DNA of 64,000 nucleotides, taken from contig NW_022881603.1 of the NCBI RefSeq assembly GCF_003369915.1, positions 22,131,515 through 22,195,514 of the forward strand, given 5' to 3'. Position 1 is the first letter of the stretch. Each line of letters starts with the position of its first letter. This stretch comes from Drosophila miranda. Taxonomy: Eukaryota > Arthropoda > Insecta > Diptera > Drosophilidae. A program made the position numbers and the translations under genes. This document shows, piece by piece, positions 43,119 through 55,220 of the stretch. The notes below the pieces were generated by a model. The model was not told the origin of the DNA, did not search any database, and saw only the letters and a program-made list of their open reading frames with translations.

Positions 43119-44115
43119 AAAGTATAAAAAAGAATAAAGAAATTAAAAATAATCCAAAAATTGAAAAAAAGTACAAATTAAATATAAATTTGTGTTTATA
43201 TTATTAAATTGAGTATTAATTGTTCAATTATTTTCATAATAATTTAGCATGAATGCTGAATAACAAATTCGTAAATAAAAAAATAGTGAAATTAATGTTG
43301 ATATTATTATAATTGTTAATGTAAAATATTGATTACAAAATGTTAATTCTTGAATTACTAGTCATTTAGGTTAAAATCCTAAAAATGGAGGTAATCCACC
43401 TAAAGATAGAAAATTCATAAATAAAGTAAATTTTAAAACTTTTCTATTTATAAATCAAGAAAATAATTGATTTAAATGAAATAATTAAAAAATATTAAAT
43501 ATAAAAGTTAAAATAAATGATAAAAAAGAATAAAATGTGAAATAAATTAATCATATAGATTCTCTAATTATTAAACTTATTAATATTCATCCTAAGTGAT
43601 TAATTGAAGAAAATGCTATTAATTTACGTAAAGATGTTTGGTTTAATCCACCAATTGCTCCCACAATTACTGACAAAATTACTCTAATAAGTAATACATT
43701 TTTAATGTCTAAATAAGAAATTAATATTAGTGGGGCAATTTTTTGTCAAGTTATTAATATTAATGCATTTATTCAATCAGAAATGAAAAGGAGCAGCTCC
43801 TATTTTTAATAGTAGAGTAGATATAATAATTATTGAAGTAAATGATTCATTAATTTCAATATTCATATTATTTTTTAATATTAAAATAATTGATGAAAAT
43901 AATAAAACAGTTGAAGCTAATGCTTGGGTTAAAAAATATTTTAAAGATGCTTCAGTTGAAGTTAAATTATTATTATCTCTTAGCAGGGGGATAAAAGATA
44001 ACAAATTAATTTCAAGTCCTATTCAAGCTCCTAACCAAGAATTAGATGTAACTGTAATTATTGTTCCGATAATTATAATTGTTAAAAATAAAATTTTTGA
44101 AGAATTATTAAAAAT
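43119..44115 (-). pseudogene. nad2: numt nad2 with ~26-nt deletion
   Basis: NADH dehydrogenase subunit 2 starts ATT 44115 just after trnM. The frame is good through [12 protein letters not shown]. Near 43770 about 26 nt are then missing compared with the family (the PNMMEGLT region), causing a frameshift. The total length of about 997 nt agrees with that loss. Confidence 0.88.
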
Positions 44116-44183
44116 TAAAAAAAAAGGATTATAACCTTTATAAAAGGGGTATGAACCCAGTAGCTTAATTAGCTTATCTTTTT
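44115..44183 (-). tRNA. trnM: numt trnM(CAU)
   Basis: It precedes nad2; it starts AAAAAGATAAGCT with anticodon loop GGTTCATACC (CAT). Confidence 0.87.
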
Positions 44184-44201
44184 AAAATTAATATAAATAT
44201 A

Positions 44202-44270
44202 TATATTTTGGTGTATGATGCACAAAAGTTTTTGATACTTTTAGAAATAGTTTAATTCTATTAAATATAA
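44202..44270 (+). tRNA. trnQ: numt trnQ(UUG)
   Basis: It starts TATATTTTGGTGTATG; anticodon TTG in TTTTTGATA. Orientation is opposite to trnM and trnI, as in mtDNA. Confidence 0.87.
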
Positions 44271-44301
44271 AGTCTTTATAAAAAAAAACAATAAAACCTG
44301 T

Positions 44302-44366
44302 CAATGAATGCAGTATACTACATAATCCACCCTATCAAGGTGACCCTTTTCATCAGGCAATTCATT
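44302..44366 (-). tRNA. trnI: numt trnI(GAU)
   Basis: The 65-nt tRNA borders the control region; it starts AATGAATTGCCTGATG with anticodon GAT. Confidence 0.88.
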
Positions 44367-45675
44367 AATAATAAGATTTCTCCTATTTTTTTTTTTTTTT
44401 TTGTTCTATTATTTTTTTTTGTAAATTACAAAATTAAAAAATAATTAGTTTTTTAATTAATAATACATTTTAGTATACAAATTTTTAAATAAAAAAAAAT
44501 AATTAAATAATTTTTTTTTTCTATATATATATATATGTTATATAAATCATCAACTATATATAAATATATAAATATATAATAATTTAATAAACATATATAT
44601 ATATATATATAAATAAAAGAAATGTTAGATAAATTATTAACAATTATCTTATTTACATGTTATGTAGTAATTTTTGGATTGCGAAATTTTTTATTTAAAT
44701 TGTTAACTATATAATAATATATTAAACATTTATATATATATATATTATCTATTAATCTAGAACTAGTATATAAAAAATTTTTAATAATATTATAAAAATA
44801 AAATTCATGAAATATTAATAAAATATAAATTTATTTAATAAATAATATTATATAAATTGTAAATTTATATAATAAATAATATTATATAAATTGTAAATTT
44901 AAAAGAAAAAAAAAAAAAATAGGAGAAATCTTATTATTAATGAATTTGCTTTTAATTTATAAAAATATTTAATTAATATCAATAATTTTATTATTAATGA
45001 ATTTTCTTTTAATTTATAAAAATATTTAACTAATATCAATAATTTTATTATTAATGAACTTTCTTTTAATTTATAAAAATATTTAATTAATATTAATAAT
45101 TTTATTATTAATTAATTTTTTTTTAATTTATAAAAAATATTTAATTAATGTTAATAATTTTATTATTATTATTGTAAAATAATTATATTTTTAATTCTAT
45201 TAAATTTTAAATAATTTTATAAATTTATTTATAATATATCATTGTATTTTTTAATTAATTTTAAATATTTTTATAAAATTTTATAAATAAATTTAATTTT
45301 ATTAATTTTTATTATTAAAATATTATTTATTTTGAAATTTTTTTTTATTATTATATAAATTAAAATTTATAATAAGTATAATAAATAAATAATTAAATTT
45401 TTATGATTTTTTTTACAAGAATTTTTATTTAATAAGAAATTTTTTATTCGGGGGGAATAAAATTATTAGATAATTAATTACTAGTAATTAAAATTTAAAA
45501 TCATTAATTTATTAATTGTAATTATTATTTTATTGCAGGGATTTTATCAGATTTAGTAATTAATAAAAATTATTTTTATAAAAATTTATTTATAAAATTT
45601 TATTTATTAAATTTTATTATTTTTATAAATAAAATTTTACTAATGAATTTTATTAACAGTTTTTATTATAATTTT
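44367..45675. other. numt A+T-rich control region
   Basis: About 1.3 kb of nearly pure A/T lies between trnI and 12S rRNA, the position of the mitochondrial replication origin and promoters. It holds a long T-run (about 44388-44420), TA microsatellites (44523-44540, 44590-44612) and a block of ~58-bp tandem repeats. No replication role is expected in the nucleus. Confidence 0.88.
44931..45165. repeat. Four ~58-bp tandem repeats in the control region
   Basis: The repeated motif is TTATTATTAATGAAT followed by TTTTAATTTATAAAAATATT. It recurs at a period of about 58 bp, with divergence growing toward the 12S side. Confidence 0.8.
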
Positions 45676-46457
45676 AAAGTTTTATTTTGGCTTAAAACGT
45701 TATTATTAATTTGATTTATATGTAAATTTTTGTATGAATTTATATTTATTTTAAAAATATTTATAATTTATTTATTCGCAGTAATTAGTATTATTAATTA
45801 AAGAAATTTAGAAATAGCAATATTAAAGAGTATTGACCAAATTGGTGCCAGCAGTCGCGGTTACACTAATAATACAAATAAATTTTTTTTAGAATTAGTT
45901 AAATTTATAAATTAAAAGAAAATTGAATTTATTAAGTGAAATTTTATATTCAAAATATTTGTATAAAAAATAATTGAAGCTAAAAAGTTTTTTTAAAAAA
46001 CTAGGATTAGATACCCTATTATTTAAAATGTAAATATAAATATTAAAGTAGTAATAGTTATGTTCTTGAAACTTAAAAAATTTGGCGGTATTTTAGTCTA
46101 TCCAGAGGAACCTGTTTTGTAATCGATAATCCACGATGGACCTTACTTAAATTTGTAATCAGTTTATATACCGTCGTTATCAGAATATTTTATAAGAATA
46201 ATAATATTCAATAATTTTAATAAAAATTTATATCAGATCGAGGTGTAGCTTATATTTAAGTAATAATGGGTTACAATAAAATTATTTATACGGATAAAAT
46301 TATGAAAAAGTTTTTGAAGGTGGATTTGGTAGTAAAATTATAAAGATAAATAATTTGATTTTAGCTCTAAAATATGTACACATCGCCCGTCGCTCTTATT
46401 ATTAAGGTAAGATAAGTCGTAACATAGTAGATGTACTGGAAAGTGTATCTAGAATGA
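45676..46457 (+). rRNA. rrnS: numt 12S (small subunit) rRNA
   Basis: It contains the conserved blocks GTGCCAGCAGTCGCGG, AACTAGGATTAGATACCC and CACATCGCCCGTCGC, ending just before trnV. The length of about 782 nt is normal for Drosophila. Confidence 0.92.
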
Positions 46458-46529
46458 CAATTTAAAGCTTATTAAGTAAAGCATTTCATTTACATTGAAA
46501 AGATTTTTGTGCAAATCAATATAGATTGA
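46458..46529 (+). tRNA. trnV: numt trnV(UAC)
   Basis: It lies between the two rRNAs; anticodon TAC in TTTACATT; CAATTTA/TAGATTG stem. Confidence 0.87.
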
Positions 46530-47854
46530 TTAGTTTTTATTTATTAATTTTTTTTTGTTTAAAATTTAAATATTAGAAATAACTGTAAAATTTAAAGTTT
46601 TAGTATTGTTTAAAGAAAAAATAATTTTAATAATAGTTTAATAGTATTGTAAAAGAAAATTGAAATAATTTGAAAAATTTTTATTTTAAAAGAAAATTTA
46701 ATTTATTGTACCTTGTGTATCAGTGTTTATTAAATAAAAAGTATAAATATATTTTTCTCGATTTTAAAAGAGTTAATATAATATATAAGTTAATGTAATA
46801 AAATTATTTATAATATTATATTAGAAATGAAATGTTATTCGTTTTTAAAGGTATCTAGTTTTCTAAGAAATGAACTTAATTCAGAAATTATAAATTTATT
46901 AATTTTTTTATTTAAATTAATAATTTATAATTTTAATATTTTATGGGATAAGCTATAAAATAAATTTTTAAAAATAATAAATAAATTTAATAAATATATG
47001 CTTAGAATTAGCAATTATTAAAAAATGTGTTATAATTTATTTTATAAATTAAATTATTTATTATATTTTAATTATTTATTAGAATATTAATTTTAATTTT
47101 TAAAGTTAAGAAATAATGATAGAATTAGTATTTTTTTTTGTTTAGATAAATTTTAATGAAAAGTTTAAATAAAGAATTCGGCAAAAATAATGTTCGCCTG
47201 TTTAACAAAAACATGTCTTTTTGAATTAAATTTAAAGTCTAACCTGCCCACTGAAATTTTAAATGGCCGCAGTATTCTGACTGTGCAAAGGTAGCATAAT
47301 CATTAGTCTTTTAATTGAAGGCTGGAATGAATGGTTGGACGAAATATTAACTGTTTCATTTAAATTTTTTATAGAATTTTATTTTTTAGTCAAAAAGCTA
47401 AAATAAATTTAAAAGACGAGAAGACCCTATAAATCTTTATATTTTTTTTATTTTAATTGTAAAGATTAATTTTATTTTAATAAATAAAAATATTTTATTG
47501 GGGTGATATTAAAATTTAAAAAACTTTTAATTTTTAAAAACATTAATTTATGAATAATTGATCCATTAATTATGATTAAAAAATTAAGTTACTTTAGGGA
47601 TAGCAGCGTAATTTTTTTGGAGAGTTCATATCGATAAAAAAGATTGCGACCTCGATGTTGGATTAAGATATAATTTTGGGTGTAGCCGTTCAAATTTTAA
47701 GTCTGTTCGACTTTTAAATTCTTACACGATCTGAGTTCAAACCGGTGTAAGCCAGGTTGGTTTCTATCTTTAAAAAATTATAATATTTTAGTACGAAAGG
47801 ACCAAATATTAGAATAATTATATTTAAAAAAAGAATATTATTAATATAAATAAA
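46530..47854 (+). rRNA. rrnL: numt 16S (large subunit) rRNA
   Basis: The peptidyl-transferase region is recognisable: TCGCCTGTTTAACAAAAACAT, GGTAGCATAATCATTAGTC and AGACGAGAAGACCCTATA. GGATTAAGATATAATTTTGG and GTACGAAAGGACC also occur. The gene lies between trnV and trnL1 with normal length. Confidence 0.92.
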
Positions 47855-47919
47855 GCTATTTTGGCAGATTAGTGCAATAAATTTAGAATTTATTTATGTA
47901 ATTTTTATTACAAATAGTA
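47855..47919 (+). tRNA. trnL1: numt trnL1(UAG)
   Basis: It contains TTTTGGCAGATTAGTGCAAT with anticodon TAG. The first base is G where I expect A, so the terminal stem pair may be weakened. Confidence 0.85.
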
Positions 47920-47920
47920 C

Positions 47921-48868
47921 TTGTTTTATATAGAATTTATTTTATCATTAATTGGAAGTTTATTATTAATTATTTGTGTATTAGTGAGTGTAGCTTTTTT
48001 AACTTTATTAGAACGTAAAGTATTAGGATATATTCAAATTCGTAAAGGTCCAAATAAAGTAGGTTTAATAGGAATTCCTCAACCTTTTTGTGATGCAATT
48101 AAATTATTTACAAAAGAACAAACTTATCCTCTTTTGTCTAATTATTTAAGATATTATATTTCTCCTATTTTTTCATTATTTTTATCTTTATTTGTTTGAA
48201 TATGTATACCTTTTTTCGTTAAATTATATTCTTTTAATTTAGGAGGATTATTTTTTTTATGTTGTACTAGATTAGGAGTTTATACTGTAATAATTGCTGG
48301 TTGGTCTTCTAATTCAAATTATGCTTTATTAGGTGGATTACGAGCTGTTGCTCAAACAATTTCTTACGAAGTAAGTTTAGCATTGATTTTGTTATCTTTT
48401 GTATTTTTGATTGGTAGTTATAATATTATGTATTTTTTTGTTTACCAAATTTATATTTGATTTTTAATTATTTTATTTCCTATAGCTTTAGTTTGGTTAA
48501 CTATTTCTTTAGCTGAAACAAATCGAACTCCTTTTGATTTTGCTGAAGGTGAGTCAGAATTAGTTTCAGGGTTTAATGTAGAATATAGAAGAGGTGGGTT
48601 TGCTTTAATTTTTATAGCTGAATATGCAAGAATTTTATTTATAAGAATATTATTTTGTGTAATTTTTTTAGGATGTGATGTTTTTAATTTATTATTTTAT
48701 GTAAAGCTTACTTTTATTTCTTTTGTTTTCATTTGGGCTCGAGGAACTTTACCTCGATTTCGTTATGATAAATTAATATATTTGGCTTGAAAATGTTTTT
48801 TATCTTTTTCTTTAAATTATTTATTATTTTTTATTGGATTTAAAATTTTATTATTTTCTTTATTATAG
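47921..48868 (+). pseudogene. nad1: numt nad1
   Basis: NADH dehydrogenase subunit 1 is 316 codons from TTG 47921 to TAG 48868. It is open throughout with TGA read as Trp; in the standard code it stops at 48197. Conserved segments [14 protein letters not shown] and [15 protein letters not shown] are present. No frameshift is seen, consistent with recent transfer. Confidence 0.9.
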
Positions 48869-48882
48869 TGAATTTAATTTAG

Positions 48883-48950
48883 TAAAGTTAATAGAAAATT
48901 AAATTCTATCTTATGTTTTCAAAACATATGCTTATTCAAGCTCATTAACT
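48883..48950 (-). tRNA. trnS2: numt trnS2(UGA)
   Basis: It lies between nad1 and cob; AGTTAATGAGCTTG start and anticodon TGA in GTTTTGAAAAC. Confidence 0.87.
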
Positions 48951-48952
48951 AA

Positions 48953-50084
48953 TTAATTTAATAAATTATCTCATCATTTTCTAACTAAAGGATTAATTAA
49001 ATAATATAGAAAATAAATTACTGTTAAAATTTGTCCTAATAATACATAAGGTTCTTCAACTGGTCGGGCTCCAATTCAAGTTAATAAAATTACTGTTACT
49101 AATATATTTCAAAATAAAATTTGATTTAAAGGATAAAATTGGATTCCTCGGAATTTTCTTAGATGAGAAAAAGGTAAAATTATTAAAATAGCAATTGATA
49201 ACACTAATGCAATTACTCCACCTAATTTATTTGGAATTGAACGTAAAATTGCATAAGCAAATAAAAAATATCATTCAGGTTGAATATGAGCTGGTGTAAC
49301 TAATGGATTAGCTGGAATGAAATTATCAGGGTCTCCTAATAAATTAGGATTAATAAGTACAAGAGAAATTAATAAAAAGATTATTACAATGAAACCAACA
49401 ATATCCTTAAATGTAAAATAAGGGTGAAAAGGAATTTTATCAATATTAGAATTTAAACCAATAGGATTGTTAGATCCTGTTTGGTGTAAAAATAATAAAT
49501 GAATTATTGTTATTGCTAATACGATAAAAGGTAAAATAAAATGAAAAGTAAAAAATCGAGTTAAAGTTGCATTATCAACAGCGAATCCACCTCATACTCA
49601 TTGTACTAAATCAATACCTAAATAAGGTACGGCGGATAATAAATTTGTAATTACAGTAGCTCCTCAAAAAGATATTTGTCCTCAAGGTAAAACATATCCT
49701 ATAAAAGCTGTTCCTATTACTAAAAATAGAATAATCACTCCTACTAATCATGTAGGTGTAAATAAATAAGATCCGTAGTATATTCCTCGTCCTACATGTA
49801 AATAAATACAAATAAAAAAGAATGATGCTCCGTTAGCATGTAAAGTTCGTAATAATCATCCATAATTTACATCTCGACAAATATGATTTACTCTATAAAA
49901 AGCTATATTAACATCAGCAGTATAATGTATTGCTAAAAATAACCCTGTTAAAATTTGAATAATTAAGCATAATCCTAATAATGAACCAAAATTTCATCAT
50001 CTTGAAATATTAATAGGGGCTGGTAAATCTACTAATGCATTATTAGCAATTTTAAATAATGGATGGGAAGTTCGTAAAGGTTTA
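48953..50084 (-). pseudogene. cob: numt cytochrome b, first 5 nt lost at copia junction
   Basis: TAA is at 48953-48955, and the frame is open to the copia element at 50085. The 1132 nt present are five fewer than the usual 1137: the ATG and two further bases are gone, replaced by the LTR. The rest shows no frameshift. Confidence 0.9.
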
Positions 50085-50339
50085 TGTTGAAGAATGACCA
50101 TCTCTAGCAATGCACGCATGTATTGACAGACATATGAGTATGTAGACGTATGTATGAGTGAGAGACGTAACGAAGCGACGTTCTCTTATCTCCCTTTTTG
50201 TTCTCCCTTTCGTTCGGTCTCTATCTGCCTGCGAGCAGAGCATTTATTAGTCACAAATAAACCTTACATATGAATGGTTGCGTTTTTACTTTTCGGTACA
50301 AGAACTTCCCTTGCAACGGCAGCGAAATTCTGTCCAACA
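50085..50339 (+). repeat. 5' LTR of copia-type element
   Basis: The 255 bp begin TGTTGAAGAATG and end CTGTCCAACA, a 5-bp terminal inverted repeat. It is identical to the 3' LTR. Confidence 0.93.
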
Positions 50340-50443
50340 GGTTATGGGCCCAGGTTCGGATTTTGTAAATTAAAAGTAAAGTGATTGTTTTAGTTACGAA
50401 CTATTAACATCGGTGTGACTCAGAGACTAAACGATAATCAGCA

Positions 50444-53400
50444 ATGAGCGGGATGTATCAAATAGACAAATTAGAGGAGGGAAATTATGACTCCTGGTGT
50501 ATTCAAATGCGGTCTGTGTTGGTGCACGCTGAATTGTGGAGTGTGGCATCTGGTGACCTGCTACCAACGAATGTTCCCGAAGGTGTGAATTGGCAGGCCA
50601 AGGATGAAAAGGCGCTGGCCATGATCACATTGAGTGTGAAAACTTCACAGTTGGGATACATTAAAAATTGCAGTAAGTCGTCCGAAGCATGGAACAAATT
50701 AAAGAGTGTTCATCAACCAAGTGGACCTGTACGAAAGGTTTAACTGTACAAGAAATTGCTAAGCAAGCGCATGGACCAAAGGCAAAGCATTTCAAGCTAC
50801 ATTAATGAGTTCGTGGATATTCTTGATGGCCTTGGGTCAGTAGGAATCGAGCTAAATGATGAACTGCGCTCAATTGTTTTGTTGTCAAGCCTTCCAGAAC
50901 AATTCGAAAATTTCGTTGTCGCCATAGAGACGCGCGACAGTCTGCCGACTTTCGATGTTCTATGCGTAAAACTGAAGGAAGAAGGCGAACGAAAGGGAAA
51001 CACAGAAGATCAAAAGGAATACGCAAAGGCATATACCGCAGTACATAAGCCGGCCGCGCACAGAGCGCTAAAGAAGAGAAACAATACAATGATATGTTTC
51101 AAGTGTGGTGAGCGCGGGCATATGAAGGCTCAGTGTAAGAAGGAGAGCGCAAATGTGGAAAGGGCAGCAAGAGTGGAGAACAAGCAGTGCAGTCTATTAA
51201 ATGCGTTGGACGCAGATAATTTGAAAAAGAGTATGTGGTGTTTGGATAGTGGTGCCACAAGCCACATGTGTTGTGAGAAACAGTTCTTCACAAAGTTCGA
51301 GAAACACATAGAAATGATTGGTCTGTCTGACTCCGGTTTCCTAAAAGCTGAAGGAAAAGGGGAAGTAGAGCTGAAGACAGAGATATGCACGCTGCTGTTA
51401 AAGAATGTTCTCTATGTGCCCGAAATGAATGGAAATTATTTCTCGGTGAGCAGCGCTGTACAGAATAAATGTTTCGTCACTTTTGGACAAGAATATGCAC
51501 GAGTTATCCAAAATGGCGAATGCATTGTAAAGGCGAACAGAGTTGGAAACTTGTATATGTTTCGAGGAAAACAAAACAACTGTTTTGCGGCGGTTAAGGC
51601 TGATGGTGCCCTGTGGCATAAACGGTACGGCCACTTGAACATCAGTAGTATGAAAGATTTGATCAGCAAAGGAATGGTGCGCGGCATTGAAAATATGGTT
51701 TTCCAGGCGAATATGAATTGCAAAACATGTATGGTCAGCAAGATTCATGCGCAACCATTTCCTGTTGCAACCACCAGTTGAGCTCAAGATATATTGGAAC
51801 TAGTTCATGCAGATGTGTGCGGGCCCTTTGGCACACAGTCGCTTGCTGGATCAAAGTATTTTCTAACCTTCATCGATGACAAATCAAGGCGTATATTTGT
51901 GTATTTCCTGCGGACAAAGGATGAAGTCTTCCAAAAGTTCGTCGAGTTCAAAACCCTGGTTGAACGGCAAACGGGAAAAAGTCTCAAATGTATCCGGAGC
52001 GACAATGGCGGTGAATTTGTCAACAAATCGTTTGATGAATTTCTGAAAACTAATGGGATTGAGAGGCAGCTGACAGTGGCGTACACTCCACAGCAAAACG
52101 GCGTTGCTGAGAGGGCAAACCGCACTCTGGTGGAAATGTCAAGATGTATGCTGGTCCAGTCAGGATTAGGCGAATCCTTGTGGGCTGAGGCAGTCAACGC
52201 AGCTGTGTATGTACGGAATCGATCACCGACCAAGGCGCTGACCAGTATGACGCCTATGGAAGCGTGGACTGGTAAGAAACCTTTTGTTGGTCATCTAAAG
52301 GTTTTTGGCTCCGTTGCAGTAGCTTTGGACAAGGGTCCAAGGAAGAGTAAACTTCAACCAAAAGGCAAAGAATATCGCATGATTGGATATTCAGTAGCGG
52401 CTAAGGGCTATCGACTGTATGACCCTGTGTCTCATCAGGTGATTGAGAGGCGAGATGTTCTCTTTGATGAGATCCAAGACGACAAGGATACAGTCACATT
52501 CGAACTTCCGAAGGCAGAAGTTAGCATGCAGTCAGGCGGCGATACTGATGACATTGACAGCAGCGGTGGAGACAGCAGCCATGGTGCAAGCGTTGACGGG
52601 TTGAATCCCAGTAGCAGCGGTACTGATGGGTACGAGAGCGCAACAGAAAAGGTTGAGTCAGATGAGCCAGCTCCTCGCGTTGGACCTGGCAGACCAAGGC
52701 TGATTCGGACCGGCAAACCTGGCCGTCCGAGAAAGGAGTACAACATTCTTGGTGCTCTGGTTGCCAGCGACGTAAAGATTCCAGTATCCTACGAGGAGGC
52801 GTTGATCAGTATTCATGCATCACATTGGTCCGAAGCGATGCAACGCGAATATGAGGCATTAATGGCAAACGAGACATGGCAGTTGGCAGACTTACCGGCA
52901 GGACAACGAGCAGTTGGATGCAAATGGGTATATAGCCTGAAACGCGACAAAGATGGTCAAATCGAACGTTTTAAGGCGCGGCTGGTGGCAAAAGGTTGCT
53001 CCCAGCAGAACGGCATAAACTATGCGGAAACATTTTCTCCAGTCTGCAGACTGGAGAGCGTGCGATTTATTCTTGCGCTAGCAGCAGAATTGAAATTATA
53101 TGTCAACCAAATGGATGTATGTACGGCATACCTCAACAGTGACCTGAGCGATACGGTGTACATGAAGCAACCACAAGGGTACATTGATCGAGCTTATCCA
53201 GCGAAGGCTATGCTGCTTAAAAAGGCAATATATGGATTGAAGCAGTCAGGAAGGGAATGGAATTCGAAGCTGAATGGCGTCCTGACTAATCTGGGTTTTG
53301 TTTCCTGTGACAACGAGCCGTGCCTCTACCAGCAGAGAGGGAAAGGTAACTTATCGTTAATCTTGGTATATGTTGACGATTTACTTATAGCATGCCAGTC

Positions 53401-54319
53401 CAAAGAGGACATGCTCGGTATCAAATCGGCTATTTCAAATGCGTTCGAATGTATCGACAACTGTGTTCCAGAGCTGTTTTTAAGCCTAGGGGTGCACCGT
53501 GAAGGTGAGCTTGGGCCTATCACCATAGGCCACTCGCAATACATCAAGGAACTATTGCAAGCTCACGACATGGGCAAATGTAGACCAGTGGCTACTCCGT
53601 TGGATGCGGGGTTCCAGGTGGATTGTACTAATGAGCAGTGTCAAAAGGTTGATCCTGTCATGTATCAATCCATGATTGGTGAGCTGATGTGGCTGGCACT
53701 CACAACCAGACCGGACATTTTGCATTCAGTTGCAAAGTTGGCCCAGAGGAACAAAGATCCGCACGCAGAGCATCTGGCTGGTGTGAAGCACGTTCTGAGG
53801 TACTTGGCAGCGACGATGAACTTCAAACTACACTACAAAGGGTGTCACCAGCCACTTACTGGATATGTGGATGCGGATTGGGGCGGCGATCGAACTAACC
53901 GGAAGTCGTATACGGGCTATGTTTATTTTTTGGCAGGTGGCCCAATTTCTTGGCGATCTGAGAAACAACGCAGCGTGGCACTTAGCAGCACGGAGGCAGA
54001 ATACATGGCACTGTCGGCTGCGTGTAAGGAGTCCATATTCTTACGTCGCTTAATCATTGAAATTGGCTGTGGAGATGAAGCTACCTCAACTACCTTATAT
54101 GGCGATAATCTGAGCGCACAAGAGCTGGCTAGGAACCCAGTGCATCACTCAAGGACCAAGCATATTGATATTAGATATCACTTTGTACGACAGGTTGTAG
54201 AAGAAGGTCAAGTTAAGTTAAAGTATGCTAGTACAACAGATATGATTGCAGATATCTTGACCAAGAATCTCCCTAAGAGAAAGCATGTCGAATTTACAAA
54301 ATTATTAAGTTTAAATTGA
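50444..54319 (+). pseudogene. Copia-type gag-pol polyprotein with two in-frame stops
   Basis: One frame of 1292 codons encodes, in order: Gag (MSGMYQIDKLEEGNYDSW start) with CCHC knuckle CFKCGERGHMKAQC; protease with LDSGATSHM; integrase with a zinc-finger (H...H...CKTC) and DDE core (VHADVCGP, RSDNGGEF, VAERANRTL); reverse transcriptase with KARLVAKGCSQ and YVDDLLIA; and RNase H with GYVDADWGGD, SSTEAEYMAL and KHIDIRYHF. The Ty1/copia order (integrase before RT) is clear. Two stops interrupt it without a frame change: TAA at 50741-50743 in gag, and TGA at 51779-51781 in integrase. The identical LTRs imply these stops are either recent or were carried by a defective copy mobilised in trans. 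Confidence 0.9.
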
Positions 54320-54352
54320 GTTAAATGGAAGCATGCACGCATTGAGGAAGGG

Positions 54353-54607
54353 TGTTGAAGAATGACCATCTCTAGCAATGCACGCATGTATTGACAGACA
54401 TATGAGTATGTAGACGTATGTATGAGTGAGAGACGTAACGAAGCGACGTTCTCTTATCTCCCTTTTTGTTCTCCCTTTCGTTCGGTCTCTATCTGCCTGC
54501 GAGCAGAGCATTTATTAGTCACAAATAAACCTTACATATGAATGGTTGCGTTTTTACTTTTCGGTACAAGAACTTCCCTTGCAACGGCAGCGAAATTCTG
54601 TCCAACA
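54353..54607 (+). repeat. 3' LTR of copia-type element
   Basis: It is identical to 50085-50339 over its 255 bp. The next base belongs to nad6. Confidence 0.93.
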
Positions 54608-54794
54608 GAATTCCTCCTAAAAAAATTAAAAATAAAATATAAGAATATCAAAAACTTTTTGTTATTAATCCTGAAATTAGGCAAATAAAAATTGTTTGGA
54701 TTAATAAAGTTAATCCTATAGCTAAAGGATGAATTATATTTAAAAAAATAATTGAAGTTGTTAAAATTAATGAATATAGAATTAATTGTATAAT
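54608..54794 (-). pseudogene. nad6: numt nad6, 5' part only
   Basis: The frame starts ATT 54794 and reads through MTKSFWYSYILFLIFLGG to the copia junction. About 187 of the usual ~525 nt remain; the 3' two thirds were lost at the insertion site. Confidence 0.87.
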
Positions 54795-54797
54795 ATC

Positions 54798-54860
54798 AAG
54801 AGGTAGTTTATTTAAAATATTAATTTTGAGGATTAATGAAAAAGAAATTTCTTTTCTCTT
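54798..54860 (+). tRNA. trnP: numt trnP-like, altered anticodon loop
   Basis: Position (between nad6 and trnT) and the acceptor stem AAGAG/CTCTT fit trnP. The anticodon loop reads TTTGAGG where Drosophila trnP has TGG in the anticodon, so it no longer reads Pro if folded normally. Confidence 0.7.
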
Positions 54861-54862
54861 GA

Positions 54863-54927
54863 AGTTTTAAAAAAATATATTTTATTTTTGATTTACAAGA
54901 CCAATGTTTTTATTAAACTATTAAAAC
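54863..54927 (-). tRNA. trnT: numt trnT(UGU)
   Basis: It starts GTTTTAATAGTTTAA; anticodon TGT in TCTTGTAAA; it lies next to nad4L. Confidence 0.85.
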
Positions 54928-54929
54928 TA

Positions 54930-55220
54930 ATGATTATAATTTTATATTGAAGATTACCTATAATTTTATTTATTTTAGGTTTATTTTGTTTTGTTTCTAA
55001 TCGAAAACATTTACTTTCTATATTATTAAGTTTAGAATTTATTGTTTTAATATTGTTTTTTATATTATTTATTTATTTAAATTTATTAAATTATGAAATT
55101 TATTTTAGAATAATATTTTTAACTTTTAGTGTATGTGAAGGTGCTCTTGGTTTATCTATTTTAGTTTCTATAATTCGTACTCATGGTAATGATTATTTTC
55201 AATCTTTTAGAATTATATAA
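54930..55220 (+). pseudogene. nad4L: numt nad4L
   Basis: NADH dehydrogenase subunit 4L is 97 codons including TAA and is open in the mitochondrial code ([13 protein letters not shown] near the C-terminus). Confidence 0.88.

Larger units (their letters stand above)
50085..54607 (+). mobile_element. Ty1/copia LTR retrotransposon inside the numt
   Basis: The element is 4523 bp with two identical 255-bp LTRs (TGTTG...CAACA), a copia-type primer-binding site GGTTATGGGCCCAGG at 50340, and a purine-rich tract TTGAGGAAGGG before the 3' LTR. It has a single gag-pol frame. It separates cob from nad6. Flanking 5-mers (GTTTA left, GAATT right) do not match, and about 340 bp of mitochondrial sequence (the end of nad6 and first 5 nt of cob) is missing at the site. 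Confidence 0.93.

Noticed and set aside
44931-45165. CRISPR-like array
   Set aside because: The repeats are directly adjacent without spacers and lie in the mitochondrial control region; this is a eukaryotic sequence.
53326-53898. Overlapping ORFs on both strands within the copia pol region
   Set aside because: They are shadows of the pol frame.
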